Made by a program: the position numbers and the translations under genes
NCBI GenBank assembly: GCA_014843695.1
Contig: CM026390.1
Location: 4,275,971 to 4,339,970, forward strand
Direction: 5' to 3'
Length of the DNA stretch: 64,000 bases
From: Archivesica marissinica
Lineage: Eukaryota; Mollusca; Bivalvia; Venerida; Vesicomyidae
The notes under the pieces: generated by a model
Seen by the model: only the letters and a program-made list of their open reading frames with translations
The model's database searches: none
What the model was told of the DNA's origin: nothing
Shown: positions 1-11,134 of the stretch, in pieces
How the letters are laid out: every line of letters begins with the position of its first letter
Numbering within the stretch: the first letter of the stretch is position 1

Positions 1-3000
1 ATACCATCCTGGCTGCTCTATGTAGGTTATACCATCCTGGCTGCTCTATGTAGGTTATACCATCCTGGCTGCTCTATGTAGGTTATACCATCCTGGCTGC
101 TCTATTTAGGTTATACCATCCTGACTGCTCTATGTAGGTTATACCATCCTGGCTGCTCTATGTAGGTTATACCATCCTGACTGCTCTATGTAGGTTATAC
201 CACCCTGCTCTATGTAGGTTATACCATCCGGCTCTATGTAGGTTATACCATCCTGACTGCTCTATGTAGGTTATACCATCCTGACTGCTCTATGTAGGTT
301 ATACCATCCTGACTGCTCTATGTAGGTTATACCATCCTGACTGCTCTATGTAGGTTATACCATCCTGACTGCTCTATGTAGGTTATACCATCCTGACTGC
401 TCTATGTAGGTTATACCATCCTGACTGCTCTATGTAGGTTATACCACCCTGACTGCTCTATGTAGGTTATACCATCCTGACTGCTCTATGTAGGTTATAC
501 CATCCTGACTGCTCTATTTAGGTTATACTATCCTGGCTGCTCTATGTAGGTTATACCATCCTGGCTGCTCTATGTAGGTTATACCATCCTGGCTGCTCTA
601 TGTAGGTTATACCATCCTGACTGCTCTATGTAGGTTATACCATCCTGACTGCTCTATGTAGGTTATACCATCCTGACTGCTCTATGTAGGTTATACCATC
701 CTGCTCTATGTAGGTTATACCATCCTGCTCTATGTAGGTTATACCATCCTGTCTGCTCTATGTAGGTTATACCATCCTGCTATATGTAGGTTATACCATC
801 CTGGCTGCTCTATGTAGGTTATACCATCCTGCTCTAGGTAGGTTATCCCATCCTGGCTGCTCTATGTAGGTTATACCATCCTGCTCTATGTAGGTTATAC
901 CATCCTGCTCTATGTAGGTTATACCATCCTGGCTGCTCTATGTAGGTTATACCATCCCGACTGCTCTATGTAGGTTATACCATCCTGACTGCTCTATGTA
1001 GGTTATACCATCCTGCTCTATGTAGGTTATACCATCATGGCTGCTCTATGTAGGTTATACCATCCTGCTCTATGTAGGTTATACCATCCTGGCTGCTCTA
1101 TGTAGGTTATACCATCCTGGCTGCTCTATGTAGGTTATACCATCCTGGCTGCTCTATGTAGGTTATACCATCCTGGCTGCTCTATGTAGGTTATACCATC
1201 CTAGCTGCTCTATGTAGGTTATACCATCCTGACTGCTCTAGGTAGGTTATACCATCCCCTACTGCTCTATGTAGGTTATACCATCCTGCTCTATGTAGGT
1301 TATACCATCCTGGCTGCTCTATGTAGGTTATACCATCCTGACTGCTCTATGTAGGTTATACCATCCTGCTCTATGTAGGTTATACCATCCTGGCTGCTCT
1401 ATGTAGGTTATACCATCCTGGCTGCTCTATGTAGGTTATACCATCCTGGCTGCTCTATGTAGGTTATACCATCCTGGCTGCTCTATGTAGGTTATACCAT
1501 CCTGGCAGCTCTGTGTAGGTTATACCATCCTGGCTGCTCTATGTAGGTTATATCATCCTGGCTGCTCTATGTAGGTTATACCATCCTGGCTGCTCTATGT
1601 AGGTTATACCATCATGCTCTATGTAGGTTATACCATCCTGGCTGCTCTATGTAGGTTATACCATCCTGCTCTATGTAGGTTATACCATCCTGGCTGCTCT
1701 ATGTAGGTTATACCATCCTGCTCTATGTAGGTTATACCATCCTGGCTGCTCTGTGTAGGCTATACCATCCTGGCTGCTCTATGTAGGTTATACCATCCTG
1801 CTCTATGTAGGTTATACCATCCTGGCTGCTCTATGTAGGTTATACCATCCTGGCTGCTCTGTGTAGGCTATACCATCCTGGCTGCTCTATGTAGGTTATA
1901 CCATCCTGCTCTATGTAGGTTATACCATCCTGGCTGCTCTATGTAGGTTATACCATCCTGCTCTATGTAGGTTATTCCATCCTGCTCTATGTAGGTTATA
2001 CCATCCTGCTCTATGTAGGTTATACCATCCTGCTGCTCTATGTAGGTTATACCATCCTGACTGCTCTATGTAGGTTATACCATCCTGCTCTATGTAGGTT
2101 ATACCATCCTGGTGCTCTATGTAGGTTATACCATCCTGGCTGCTCTATGTAGGTTATACCATCCTGGTGCTCTATGTAGGTTATACCATCCTGGCTGCTC
2201 TATGTAGGTTATACCATCCTGACTGCTCTATGTAGGTTATACCATCCTGGCTGCTCTATGTAGGTTATACCATCCTGGCTGCTCTATGTAGGTTATACTA
2301 TCCTGGCTGCTTGTGTAGGCTATACCATCCTGGCTGCTCTATGTAGGTTATACCATCCTGCTCTATGTAGGTTATACCATCCTGCTCTATGTAGGTTATA
2401 CCATCCTGGTGCTCTATGTAGGTTATACCATCCTGCTCTATGTAGGTTATACCATCCTGCTCTATGTAGGTTATACCATCCTGTCTCTATGTAGGTTATA
2501 CCATCCTGCTCTATGTAGGTTATACCATCCTGCTCTATGTAGGTTATACTATCCTGCTCTATGTAGGTTATACCATCCTGGCTGCTCTATGTAGGTTATA
2601 CCATCCTGGCTGCTCTATGTAGGTTATACCATCCTGGCTGCTCTATGTAGGTTATACCATCCTGTGCTCTATGTAGGTTATACCATCCTGGCTGCTCTAT
2701 GTAGGTTATACCATCCTGTGCTCTATGTAGGTTATACCATCCTGCTCTATGTAGTTATACCATCCTGCTCTATGTAGGTTATACCATCCTGCTCTATGTA
2801 GGTTATACCATCCTGCTCTATGTAGGTTATACCATCCTGCTCTATGTAGGTTATACCATCCTGCTCTATGTAGGTTATACCATCCTGCTCTATGTAGGTT
2901 ATACCATCCTGACTGCTCTATGTAGGTTATACCATCCTGACTGCTCTATGTAGGTTATACCATCCTGACTGCTCTATGTAGGTTATACCATCCTGACTGC

Positions 3001-5587
3001 TCTATGTAGGTTATACCATCCTGCTCTATGTAGGTTATACCATCCTGGCTGCTCTATGTAGGTTATACCATCCTGGCTGCTCTATGTAGGTTATACCATC
3101 CTGACTGCTATATGTAGGTTATACCATCCTGGCTGCTCTATGTAGTTTATACCATCCTGCTCTATGTAGGTTATACCATCCTGCTCTATGTAGGTTATAC
3201 CATCCTGGCTGCTCTTTGTAGGTTATACCATCCTGGCTGCTCTATGTAGGTTATACGATCCTGCTCTATGTAAGTTATACCATCCTGCTCTATGTAGGTT
3301 ATTCCATCCTGACTGCTCTATGTAGGTTATACCATCCTGCTCTATGTAGGTTATACCATCCTGCTCTATGTAGGTTATACCATCCTGCTCTATGTAGGTT
3401 ATACCATCCTGGCTGCTCTATGTAGGTTATACCATCCTGACTGCTCTATGTAGGTTATACCATCCTGACTGCTCTATGTAGGTTATACCATCCTGACTGC
3501 TCTATGTAGGTTAAACGATCCTGCTCTATGTAGGTTATACCATCCTGACTGCTCTATGTAGGTTATACCATCCTGACTGCTCTATGTAGGTTATACCATC
3601 CTGACTGCTCTTTGTAGGTTATACCCTCCTGACAGCTCTATGTAGGTTATACCATCCTGACTGCTCTATGTAGGTTATACCATCCTGTCTGCTCTATATA
3701 GGTTATACCATCCTGCTCTATGTAGGTTATACCATCCTGCTCTATGTAGGTTATACTATCCTGCTCTATGTAAGTTATACCATCCTGCTCTATGTAGGTT
3801 ATACCATCCTGGCTGCTCTATGTAGGTTTTACCATCCTGCTCTATGTAGGTTATACCAGCCTGGCTGCTCTATGTAGGTTATACCATCCTGGCTGCTCTA
3901 TGTAGGTTATACCATCCTGGCTGCTCTATGTAGGTTATACCATCCTGGCTGCTCTATGTAGGTTATACCATCCTGGCTGCTCTATGTAGGTTATACCATC
4001 CTGGCTGCTCTATGTAGGTTATACCATCCTGGCTGCTCTATGTAGGTTATACCATCCTGGCTGCTCTATGTAGGTTATACCATCCTGCTCTATGTAGGTT
4101 ATACCATCCTGCTCTATGTAGGTTATACCATCCTGGCTGCTCTATGTAGGTTATACCATCCTGGCTGCTCTATGTAGGTTATACCATCCTGGCTGCTCTA
4201 TGTAGGTTATACCATCCTGGCTGCTCTATGTAGGTTATACCATCCTGGCTGCTCTATGTAGGTTATACCATCCTGGCTGCTCTATGTAGGTTATACCATC
4301 CTGGCTGCTCTATGTAGGTTATACCATCCTGGCTGCTCTATGTAGGTTATACCATCCTGGCTGCTCTATGTAGGTTATACCATCCTGGCTGCTCTATGTA
4401 GGTTATACCATCCTGGCTGCTCTATGTAGGTTATACCATCCTGACTGCTCTATGTAGGTTATACCATCCTGCTGCTCTATGTAGGTTATACCATCCTGGC
4501 TGCTCTATGTAGGTTATACCATCCTGGCTGCTCTATGTAGGTTATACCATCCTGGCTGCTCTATGTAGGTTATACCATCCTGCTGCTCTATGTAGGTTAT
4601 ACCATCCTGCTCTATGTAGGTTATACCATCCTGCTCTATGTAGGTTATACCATCCTGGCTGCTCTATGTAGGTTATACCATCCTGGCTGCTCTATGTAGG
4701 TTATACCATCCTGACTGCTCTATGTAGGTTATACCATCCTGACTGCTCTATGTAGGTTATACCATCCTGCTCTATGTAGGTTATACCATCCTGGCTGCTC
4801 TATGTAGGTTATACCATCCTGACTGCTCTATGTAGGTTATACCATCCTGGCTGCTCTATGTAGGTTATACCATCCTGCTCTATGTAGGTTATACCATCCT
4901 GGCTGCTCTATGTAGGTTATACCATCCTGGCTGCTCTATGTAGGTTATACCATCCTGGCAGCTCTATGTAGGTTATACCATCCTGACTGCTCTATGTAGG
5001 TTATACCATCCTGCTCTATGTAGGTTATACCATCCTGCTCTATGTAGGTTATACCATCCTGTGCTCTATGTAGGTTATACCATCCTGGCTGCTCTATGTA
5101 GGTTATACCATCCTGCTCTATGTAGGTTATACCATCCTGCTCTATGTAGGTTATACCATCCTGCTCTATGTAGGTTATACCATCCTGCTCTATGTAGGTT
5201 ATACCATCCTGCTCTATGTAGGTTATACCATCCTGCTCTATGTAGGTTATACCATCCTGGCTGCTCTATGTAGGTTATACCATCCTGACTGCTCTATGTA
5301 GGTTATACCACCCTGCTCTATGTAGGTTATACCATCCTGACTGCTCTATGTAGGTTATACGATCCTGCTCTATGTAGGTTATACCATCCTGACTGCTCTA
5401 TGTAGGCTATACCATCCTGACTGCTCTCTGTAGGTTATACCATCCTGACTGCTCTTTGTAGGTTATACCATCCTGACTGCTCTATGTAGGTTATACCATC
5501 CTGACTGCTCTATGTAGGTTATACCATCCTGGCTGCTCTATGTAGGTTATACCATCCTGGCTGCTCTATCTAGGTTATACCATCCCA
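1..5587. repeat. 24/28-bp minisatellite, about 200+ copies
   Basis: Tandem array that already runs at the left edge, so its true start is outside the window. The core is CTCTATGTAGGTTATACCAT followed by CCTG. Units of 24 bp alternate irregularly with 28-bp units that carry an extra GCTG or ACTG. Variation is mostly single substitutions plus this 4-bp length difference. It lies in the intron upstream of the first visible choline-transporter exon. The short open frames here (for example near 2409-2594 and 5061-5273) arise where several 24-bp units follow each other and are not genes. Confidence 0.97.
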
Positions 5588-7128
5588 TCCTACAGCATGA
5601 CCCATCCTACAGTGTGTCCCATCCTACAGTGTGTCCCATCCTACAGTGTGTCCCATCCTACAGTGTGTCCCATTCTACAGCATGTCCCATCCTACAGCAT
5701 AACCCATCCTACAGCATAACCCACCATACAGTGTGTCCCATCCTACAGCATGACCCATCCTACAGTGTGTCCCATCCTACAGTGTGTCCCATCCTACAGT
5801 GTGTCCCATCCTACAGTGTGTCCCATTCTACAGCATGTCCCATCCTACAGCATAACCCATCCTACAGCTTAACCCACCATACAGTGTGTCCCATCCTACA
5901 GCATAACCCATCCTACAGCATAACCCATCCTACAGCATAACCCATCCTACAGCATGACCCATCCTACAGCATAACCCATCCTACAGCATGTCCCATCCTA
6001 CAGTGTGTCCCATCCTACAGTGTGACCCATCCTACAGTGTGTCCCATCCTACAGCATGACCCATCCTACAGTGTGTCCCATCCTACAGTGTGTCCCATCC
6101 TACAGCATGTCCCATCCTACAGCATAACCCATCCTACAGTGTGTCCCATCCTACAGCATGTCCCATCCTACAGCATGACCCATCCTACAGTGTGTCCCAT
6201 CCTACAGCATGTCCCATCCTACAGCATGACCCATCCTACAGTGTGTCCCATCCTACAGCATAACCCATCCTACAGTGTGTCCCATCCTACAGCATAACCC
6301 ATCCTACAGCATAACCCATCCTACAGCATGTCCCATCCTACAGCATAACCCATCCTACAGCATAACCCATCCTACAGTGTGTCCCATCCTACAGCATGTC
6401 CCATCCTACAGCAAGTCCCATCCTACAGTGTGTCCCATCCTACAGTATAACCCATCCTACAGCATGACCCATCCTACAGTGTGTCCCATCCTACAGCATG
6501 TCCCATCCTACAGTGTGTCCCATCCTACAGTGTGTCCCATCCTACAGCATGTCCCATCCTACAGCATGACCCATCCTACAGTATAACCCATCCTACAGCA
6601 TGTCCCATCCTACAGCATGTCCCATCCTACAGCATGACCCATCCTACAGTGTGTCCCATCCTACAGCATGTCCCATCCTACAGCATGTCCCATCCTACAG
6701 CATGACCCATCTTACAGCATGTCCCATACTACAGTGTGTCCCATCCTACAGCATGTCCCATCCTACAGCATGTCCCATACTACAGCATGACCCATCCTAC
6801 AGCATGTCCCATCCTACAGTGTGTCCCTTCCTACACTGTGTCCCATCCTACAGCATGTCCCATCCTACAGCATGTCCCATCCTACAGCATAGCCCATCCT
6901 ACAGCATGTCCCATACTACAGCATGACCCATCCTACAGCATGTCCCATCCTACAGTGTGTCCCTTCCTACAGTGTGTCCCATCCTACAGCATAACCCATC
7001 CTACAGCATGACCCATCCTACAGTGTGTCCCATCCTACAGCATGTCCCATCCTACAGTGTGTCCCATCCTACAGTGTGTCCCATCCTACAGCATGTCCCA
7101 TCCTACAGCATGTCCCATCCTACAGCAT
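5583..7128. repeat. 17-bp minisatellite, about 90 copies
   Basis: Array of a 17-bp unit, CCATCCTACAGTGTGTC or CCATCCTACAGCATGAC, with two main variants (GTGTGTC and CATGAC/CATAAC) mixed along the array. It begins directly at the last unit of the preceding 24/28-bp array, sharing CCATCC at the join. It stays open in all + frames for long stretches because the unit lacks stops in most variants. Seventeen is not a multiple of three, so the same 17-residue peptide period appears in each frame. Intronic and considered non-coding. Confidence 0.97.
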
Positions 7129-7615
7129 CTGTATCAGGATCTCCAGGATGAGCTTCACTCTCTATTGCTTCATTACTTATTTCAGGTGCTACTTTATCTG
7201 TATCAGGATCTCCAGGATGAGCTTCACTCTCTATTGCTTCATTACTTATTTCAGGTGCTACTTTATCTGTATCAGGATCTCCAGGATGAGCTTCACTCTC
7301 TATTGCTTCATTACTTATTTCAGGTGCTACTTTATCTGTATCAGGATCTCCAGGATGAGCTTCACTCTCTATTGCTTCATTACTTATTTCATGTGCTACT
7401 TTATCTGTATCAGGATCTCCAGGATGAGCTTCACTCTCTATTGCTTTATTACTTATTTCAGGTGCTACTTTATCTGTAAGGAACTGCAGGATGAGCTTCA
7501 CTCTCTATTGCTCTATTACTTATTTCAGGTGCTACTTTATCTGTATCAGGATCTCCAGGATGAGCTTCACTCTCTATTGCTTTATTACTTATTTCAGGTG
7601 CTACTTTATCTGTAA
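7129..7615 (+). repeat. 69-bp repeat containing the intron/exon acceptor, 7 copies
   Basis: Seven head-to-tail copies of a 69-bp unit; one is 67 bp. Each unit carries a pyrimidine-rich stretch, TTACTTATTTCAG, and then GTGCTACTTTATCTGTA. The last copy is the real 3' splice site and first bases of the choline-transporter exon at 7598. Exon-like starts therefore fall at 7186, 7255, 7324, 7393, 7462, 7529 and 7598. The copy before 7393 has CAT instead of CAG and has lost the AG. Because 69 is a multiple of three, the array is open on the minus strand, but that frame looks fortuitous. Confidence 0.93.
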
Positions 7616-7746
7616 TTCTGGAGTTGGATCCTAAGATTTCTATCATTGTGTCTGCCTGTATCGCTGTGTTTTATACGTTATTTGGAGGACTGTATTCCGT
7701 GGCATACACGGATGTCGTGCAGTTGATCTGTATCTTTGTGGGTCTG
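7598..7746 (+). CDS. SLC5A7: High-affinity choline transporter, internal exon (first visible)
   Basis: Internal exon of a Na+-dependent choline transporter, the plasma-membrane carrier that returns choline to cholinergic nerve endings for acetylcholine synthesis. The acceptor TTATTTCAG ends at 7597 and the donor GTGAGT begins at 7747. Two bases complete a codon split after position 1 (phase 1), then 49 codons read [12 protein letters not shown]... and end ...QLICIFVGL. The core [17 protein letters not shown] matches the conserved SLC5/choline-transporter helix and resembles the sodium:solute symporter signature around GGLYS. Compared with vertebrate CHT1 of about 580 residues, this exon starts near residue 160-170, so the N-terminal helices are encoded to the left of the window. 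The next exon joins in phase 0. The acceptor region has been amplified six more times just upstream. Confidence 0.93.
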
Positions 7747-7878
7747 GTGAGTAGAATTAATATGTTATATGTCTTTATTTATAGAGGGTGACCTAATTAG
7801 TTCTAAGCTAATCCTCCTTAAAGCCCTCTTATATTGAGCAATATAACACACATATACATACACAACGATCATAGCACA

Positions 7879-8060
7879 TACAGTCAAACCTGTCTTAAGC
7901 AGCCAGCCAAGGGAGCCAGAGAAAGTGGCTGCTTAGCACAGGTGGCTGCTTAATAGAGGTCAAATATATAACAAAACGACCAATTGGGAATCTGGAAAAT
8001 GGCTGCTTAATACAGGTTGGCTGCTTAATGGAGGTGACCACTAACACAGGTTTGACTGTA
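7879..8060. mobile_element. MITE with CAGTCAAACCTG terminal inverted repeats
   Basis: Short non-autonomous DNA element of about 178 bp. It begins CAGTCAAACCTGT at 7881 and ends with the inverse ACAGGTTTGACTG at 8058. It is flanked by TA on both sides (7879-7880 and 8059-8060), which fits a TA target-site duplication. Inside are several copies of TGGCTGCTTAA, so the arms are themselves repetitive. No transposase is encoded. The TA duplication suggests a Tc1/mariner-like mobiliser, but the superfamily assignment is inference. Confidence 0.8.
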
Positions 8061-8096
8061 TACATAGTTCCGCTATTCAATATACATGTACAATGT

Positions 8097-8164
8097 TGTG
8101 TGTGTTTTACGTTTATTTATCATCGCTATCTGTTGCCCATATGTAAATGAACGTAAAACACACA
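8097..8164. mobile_element. Two outward-facing SINE tail fragments
   Basis: Bases 8097-8143 are the reverse complement of the 3' end of the SINE at 8766-9033 (…CATATGGGCAAC… GATAAATAAACGTAAAACAC). Bases 8144-8164 repeat the same tail, TGAACGTAAAACACACA, in + orientation. Together they make a small inverted repeat of SINE 3' ends with no heads. It looks like the residue of a truncated insertion or rearrangement. Confidence 0.65.
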
Positions 8165-8262
8165 GCAGTAACTGTTGTAAGCAATGTTTGCAATCAAACT
8201 AAATTAAATTTGTATAAACTACTAAATAAATACCACCCCAGCAATGTATCACAATCTAAAAT

Positions 8263-8520
8263 GTCTGCCTCCGTGGTCGAGTGGTTACGGTCGCTGACTT
8301 GTATACCACTGTAACCTATCATCACTTGTTGTTAACGGGTTCGAGCCCCGCTCAGACCGTGTCTCATTTTTATGAAAAAGTTGGCAGTTTCTTACAGAGG
8401 TTGGTATTGGTTAACCGCTGGAGCCTGACCAGGAAAGGTGTTGTTAGGTAAACTGCCCGCCGGCGATATAGCCCAAAATGGTGCTGATGCAGGCGTAAAA
8501 CCTGAAATATATAACATATT
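8263..8520 (+). mobile_element. tRNA-derived SINE, family 1, copy 1
   Basis: SINE of about 255 bp. Its tRNA-like head has an RNA polymerase III A box, TGGTCGAGTGG, at 8274-8284 and a B box, GGTTCGAGCCC, at 8338-8348. GTCTG at the start pairs with CAGAC after the B box, like a remnant acceptor stem. A body follows (…GAAAAAGTTGGCAGTTTCTTA… GGCGATATAGCCCAAAATGG) and then an A+T-rich tail. It is shared with the copy at 22385-22723. The intervening arm is long, so this is not a functional tRNA gene. No clear target duplication was found. Confidence 0.8.
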
Positions 8521-8752
8521 ACTTACTTTACTTAATCCTCTTCACCCCGGTTGGGGTATAGGGCCTTCACCTCTCCACTTGGACCGGTCCGTTGCTGCTG
8601 CCTTGGCTTCCCCCCATATAACATATTCTCATTTTAAACATTTTAGATTATTTGTACGGAAGTATGTTCCTAAATGCATATTATCTTTCTGCGCCTGTAG
8701 ATACTTTGTGCATCTTAGCAGGAGTTAAACTATGTATATTTGATATATGAGT
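8521..8752. other. Intronic spacer, no gene seen
   Basis: Between two SINEs. It contains a G+C-richer stretch (CACCCCGGTTGGGGTATAGG near 8542) with a small CCCCGGTTGGGG inverted repeat that could belong to another dispersed element. The rest is A+T-rich, with no open frame or RNA gene I can support. Confidence 0.5.
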
Positions 8753-9046
8753 CATTGATTGGCAAACAGACGAATCTGTAGTCCAGTGGTAACACGCTGG
8801 ACTGGTAATCCAGGGATCGCAGGTTCGATCCCCCGTCTGACCCTAATAAAATTAACAGTCTTTCAGATGGGACGTTAAACCGAGGTCTCGTGTCGGTGCT
8901 TTACACGTGCACGTAAAAGAACCATCTGTATCCTGCACTATCCTCCAAAAATAAAATAAAATAACTAATCTCTTCAGGAGGCGTCGCTCATATGGGCAAC
9001 CGGTAGTGACGATAAATAAACGTAAAACACACACATTGATTGGCAA
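8753..9046 (+). mobile_element. tRNA-Thr-like SINE, family 2, with 13-bp target duplication
   Basis: Complete SINE with the perfect 13-bp direct repeat CATTGATTGGCAA at 8753-8765 and 9034-9046. The head carries an A box TAGTCCAGTGG, an anticodon-like hairpin CTGGA-CTGGTAA-TCCAG (a GGT anticodon, as in tRNA-Thr) and a B box GGTTCGATCCC. CAGACG/CGTCTG pairs as an acceptor stem. The body includes CAGATGGGACGTTAAACCGA, a type of segment seen in many invertebrate SINEs. The tail ends GATAAATAAACGTAAAACAC. The anticodon reading shows ancestry, not tRNA function. Confidence 0.88.
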
Positions 9047-9139
9047 CTATCTCATTTCTAATATACGATGCAGTGTTTTGGTATTGTGATGAGATTATGT
9101 TCTTATGAATAACATACATGTAGTAGCAATTAGTTTATA

Positions 9140-9345
9140 CACATTAATTTTAGCTCGATTGCGAAACAAGTTCTTACAACTTATATTAATCACTCTCGAG
9201 ACCTCATTACTGATGGAATCCATCGCCACGAGGGAGAGAGAAGAGGCAATGTGGAATTTAAGTGTCTTGCCTAAGGACACAATTGTAATGGCTACAGCTG
9301 GGCTCGAACTCCTATCCTTTCGCACCTGAAGCGAACGCGTATTTG
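9140..9345 (-). mobile_element. tRNA-derived SINE, family 3, copy 1 (minus, head damaged)
   Basis: Reverse-oriented copy of a SINE present four times in the window (24770-24980, 44815-45052, 62886-63118). On the minus strand it runs from a degraded tRNA-like head with a B-box-like GAGTTCGAGCCC, through a shared body (…GTGGCGATGGATTCCATCAG… GGTCTCGAGAG…), to the tail GCAATCGAGCTAAAAT. The A-box region near 9330-9345 no longer matches the other copies. The short open frames on both strands here are within the SINE and are not genes. Confidence 0.82.
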
Positions 9346-9405
9346 GATTCCATTGTCATTTTATATATGGAAAATGTATCTAAATGGTAGCTAAGACTTT
9401 CTAAC

Positions 9406-9860
9406 TCCAACAGATTTATAATTGTGCTTCCTTACGGAATGTTGCTGACATGAACCTGGGAATGAATACAGTAGCTTCATGTCCAGCAGGTTTATCATGG
9501 TGCTTCCATACGGAATGTTGCTGACATGAACAAGGCAATGAATACAGTAGCTTCATGTCCAGCAGGTTTATCATGGTGCTTCCTTACGGAATGTTGCTGA
9601 CATGAACCCGGCAATGAATACAGTAGCTTCATGTCCAGCAGGTTTATCATGGTGCTTCCTTACGGAATGTTGCTGACATGAACCCGGCAATGAATACAGT
9701 AGCTTCATGTCCAGCAGGTTTATCATGGTGCTTCCATACAGAACGTTGCTGACATGAAGCCGGCAATGAATACAGTAGCTTCATGTCCAGCAGGTTTATC
9801 ATGGTGCTTCCTTACGGAATGTTGCTGACATGAACCCGGGAATTAATACAGTAGCTTCAG
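9406..9860. repeat. 76-bp tandem repeat, 6 copies
   Basis: Six copies of a 76-bp unit, with starts near 9408, 9484, 9560, 9636, 9712 and 9788. The recognisable core is CAGCAGGTTTATCATGGTGC plus GGAATGTTGCTGACATGAAC. Outer copies are more diverged than the middle ones, as expected for unequal exchange. It lies about 60 bp upstream of the next exon's acceptor region. Confidence 0.92.
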
Positions 9861-9922
9861 CATTAAGTTAGCTGTTTTGTATCCTTAGTTTGTTAATATA
9901 GTGTCATTGATTAACATTACAG

Positions 9923-10075
9923 TGGGTTTCCATTCCATTTGCATTGACCCATGAAGCGGTTGGTGATATAACAGTGAATGCTACTGCAAACTGGGTAAAG
10001 TCATTGGATCCAACTTATACAGGCGTTTATATCGACAGCTACCTGCTGCTCATGTTTGGTGGTATTCCATGGCAG
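9923..10075 (+). CDS. SLC5A7: High-affinity choline transporter, internal exon
   Basis: Exactly 51 codons between acceptor TTAACATTACAG (ends 9922) and donor GTGAGA (starts 10076), phase 0 on both sides. It continues the previous exon: ...CIFVGL joins [13 protein letters not shown]..., and it ends ...[15 protein letters not shown]. The [10 protein letters not shown] and [11 protein letters not shown] blocks are characteristic of CHT1 and distinguish it from glucose or iodide members of SLC5. Between them is a variable, probably extracellular loop with an N-linked glycosylation sequon (NAT, in VNATANW). The TTGATTAACAT just upstream of the acceptor is a plausible branch point. It follows the 76-bp array and precedes the 12/18-bp array. 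Confidence 0.94.
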
Positions 10076-10128
10076 GTGAGATATGCACACCATTTATGAT
10101 AACCCTTTTCCACATAGAAGTGTCTCAT

Positions 10129-11134
10129 CATACCAATACCACATACAATACCAATACCACATACAATACCACATACAATACCACATACAATACCACATAC
10201 AATACCACATACAATACCAATACCACATACAATACCAATACCACATACAATACCACATACATTACCAATACCACATACAATACCACATACAATACCACAT
10301 ACAATACCAATACCACATACAATACCACATACAATACCACATACATTACCAATACCACATACAATACCACATGCAATACCACATACATTACCAATACCAC
10401 ATACAATACCACATACAATACCACATACATTACCAATACCACATACAATACCACATACATTACCAATACCACATACATTACCAATACCACATACAATACC
10501 AATACCACATACATTACCAATACCACATACAATACCAATACCACATACACCACCAATACCACATACATTACCAATACCACTACATTACCAATACCACATA
10601 AATTACCAATACCACATACATTACCAATACCACATACATTACCAATACCACATGCATTACCAATACCACATACATTACCAATACCACATACATTACCAAT
10701 ACCACATACAATACCACATATAATACCAATACCACATACATTACCAATACCACATACATTACCAATACCACATACATTACCAATACCACATACATTACCA
10801 ATACCACATACATTACCAATACCACATACATTACCAATACCACATACATTACCAGTACCACATACAATACCACATACAATACCACATACATTACCAATAC
10901 CACATACATTACCAATACCACATACATTACCAATACCACATACATTACCAATACCACATACATTACCAGTACCACATACAATACCACATACAATACCACA
11001 TGCATTACCAATACCACATACATTACCAGTACCACATACAATACCACATACATTACCAGTACCACATACAATACCACATACATTACCAGTACCACATACA
11101 ATACCACACACAATACCACATACAATACCAATAC
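10129..11134. repeat. 12/18-bp minisatellite (AATACC/ACATAC based)
   Basis: Array of 12-bp (AATACCACATAC) and 18-bp (ATTACCAATACCACATAC) units starting about 53 bp after the exon donor. All units are multiples of 6 bp, which keeps a reading frame open on both strands (about 380 codons +, 327 codons -). The + frame reads Asn-Thr-Thr-Tyr and then Leu-Pro-Ile-Pro-His repeats. Located inside an intron with no gene-like flanks, it is treated as non-coding. A gradient from ACAATACC-rich to ACATTACC-rich units divides it into two halves near 10570. Confidence 0.96.

Noticed and set aside
5061..7128. CRISPR-like regular repeats
   Set aside because: Repeats are directly tandem with no unique spacers, no cas genes are present, and the DNA is eukaryotic.
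8263..8360. Functional tRNA gene
   Set aside because: A and B boxes are present but the middle does not fold as a standard cloverleaf, and the head is followed by a SINE body shared with another copy.
8769..8842. Functional tRNA-Thr (GGT) gene
   Set aside because: The anticodon arm and B box look good, but the D arm is weak and the sequence is the head of a SINE with a 13-bp target duplication and tail.
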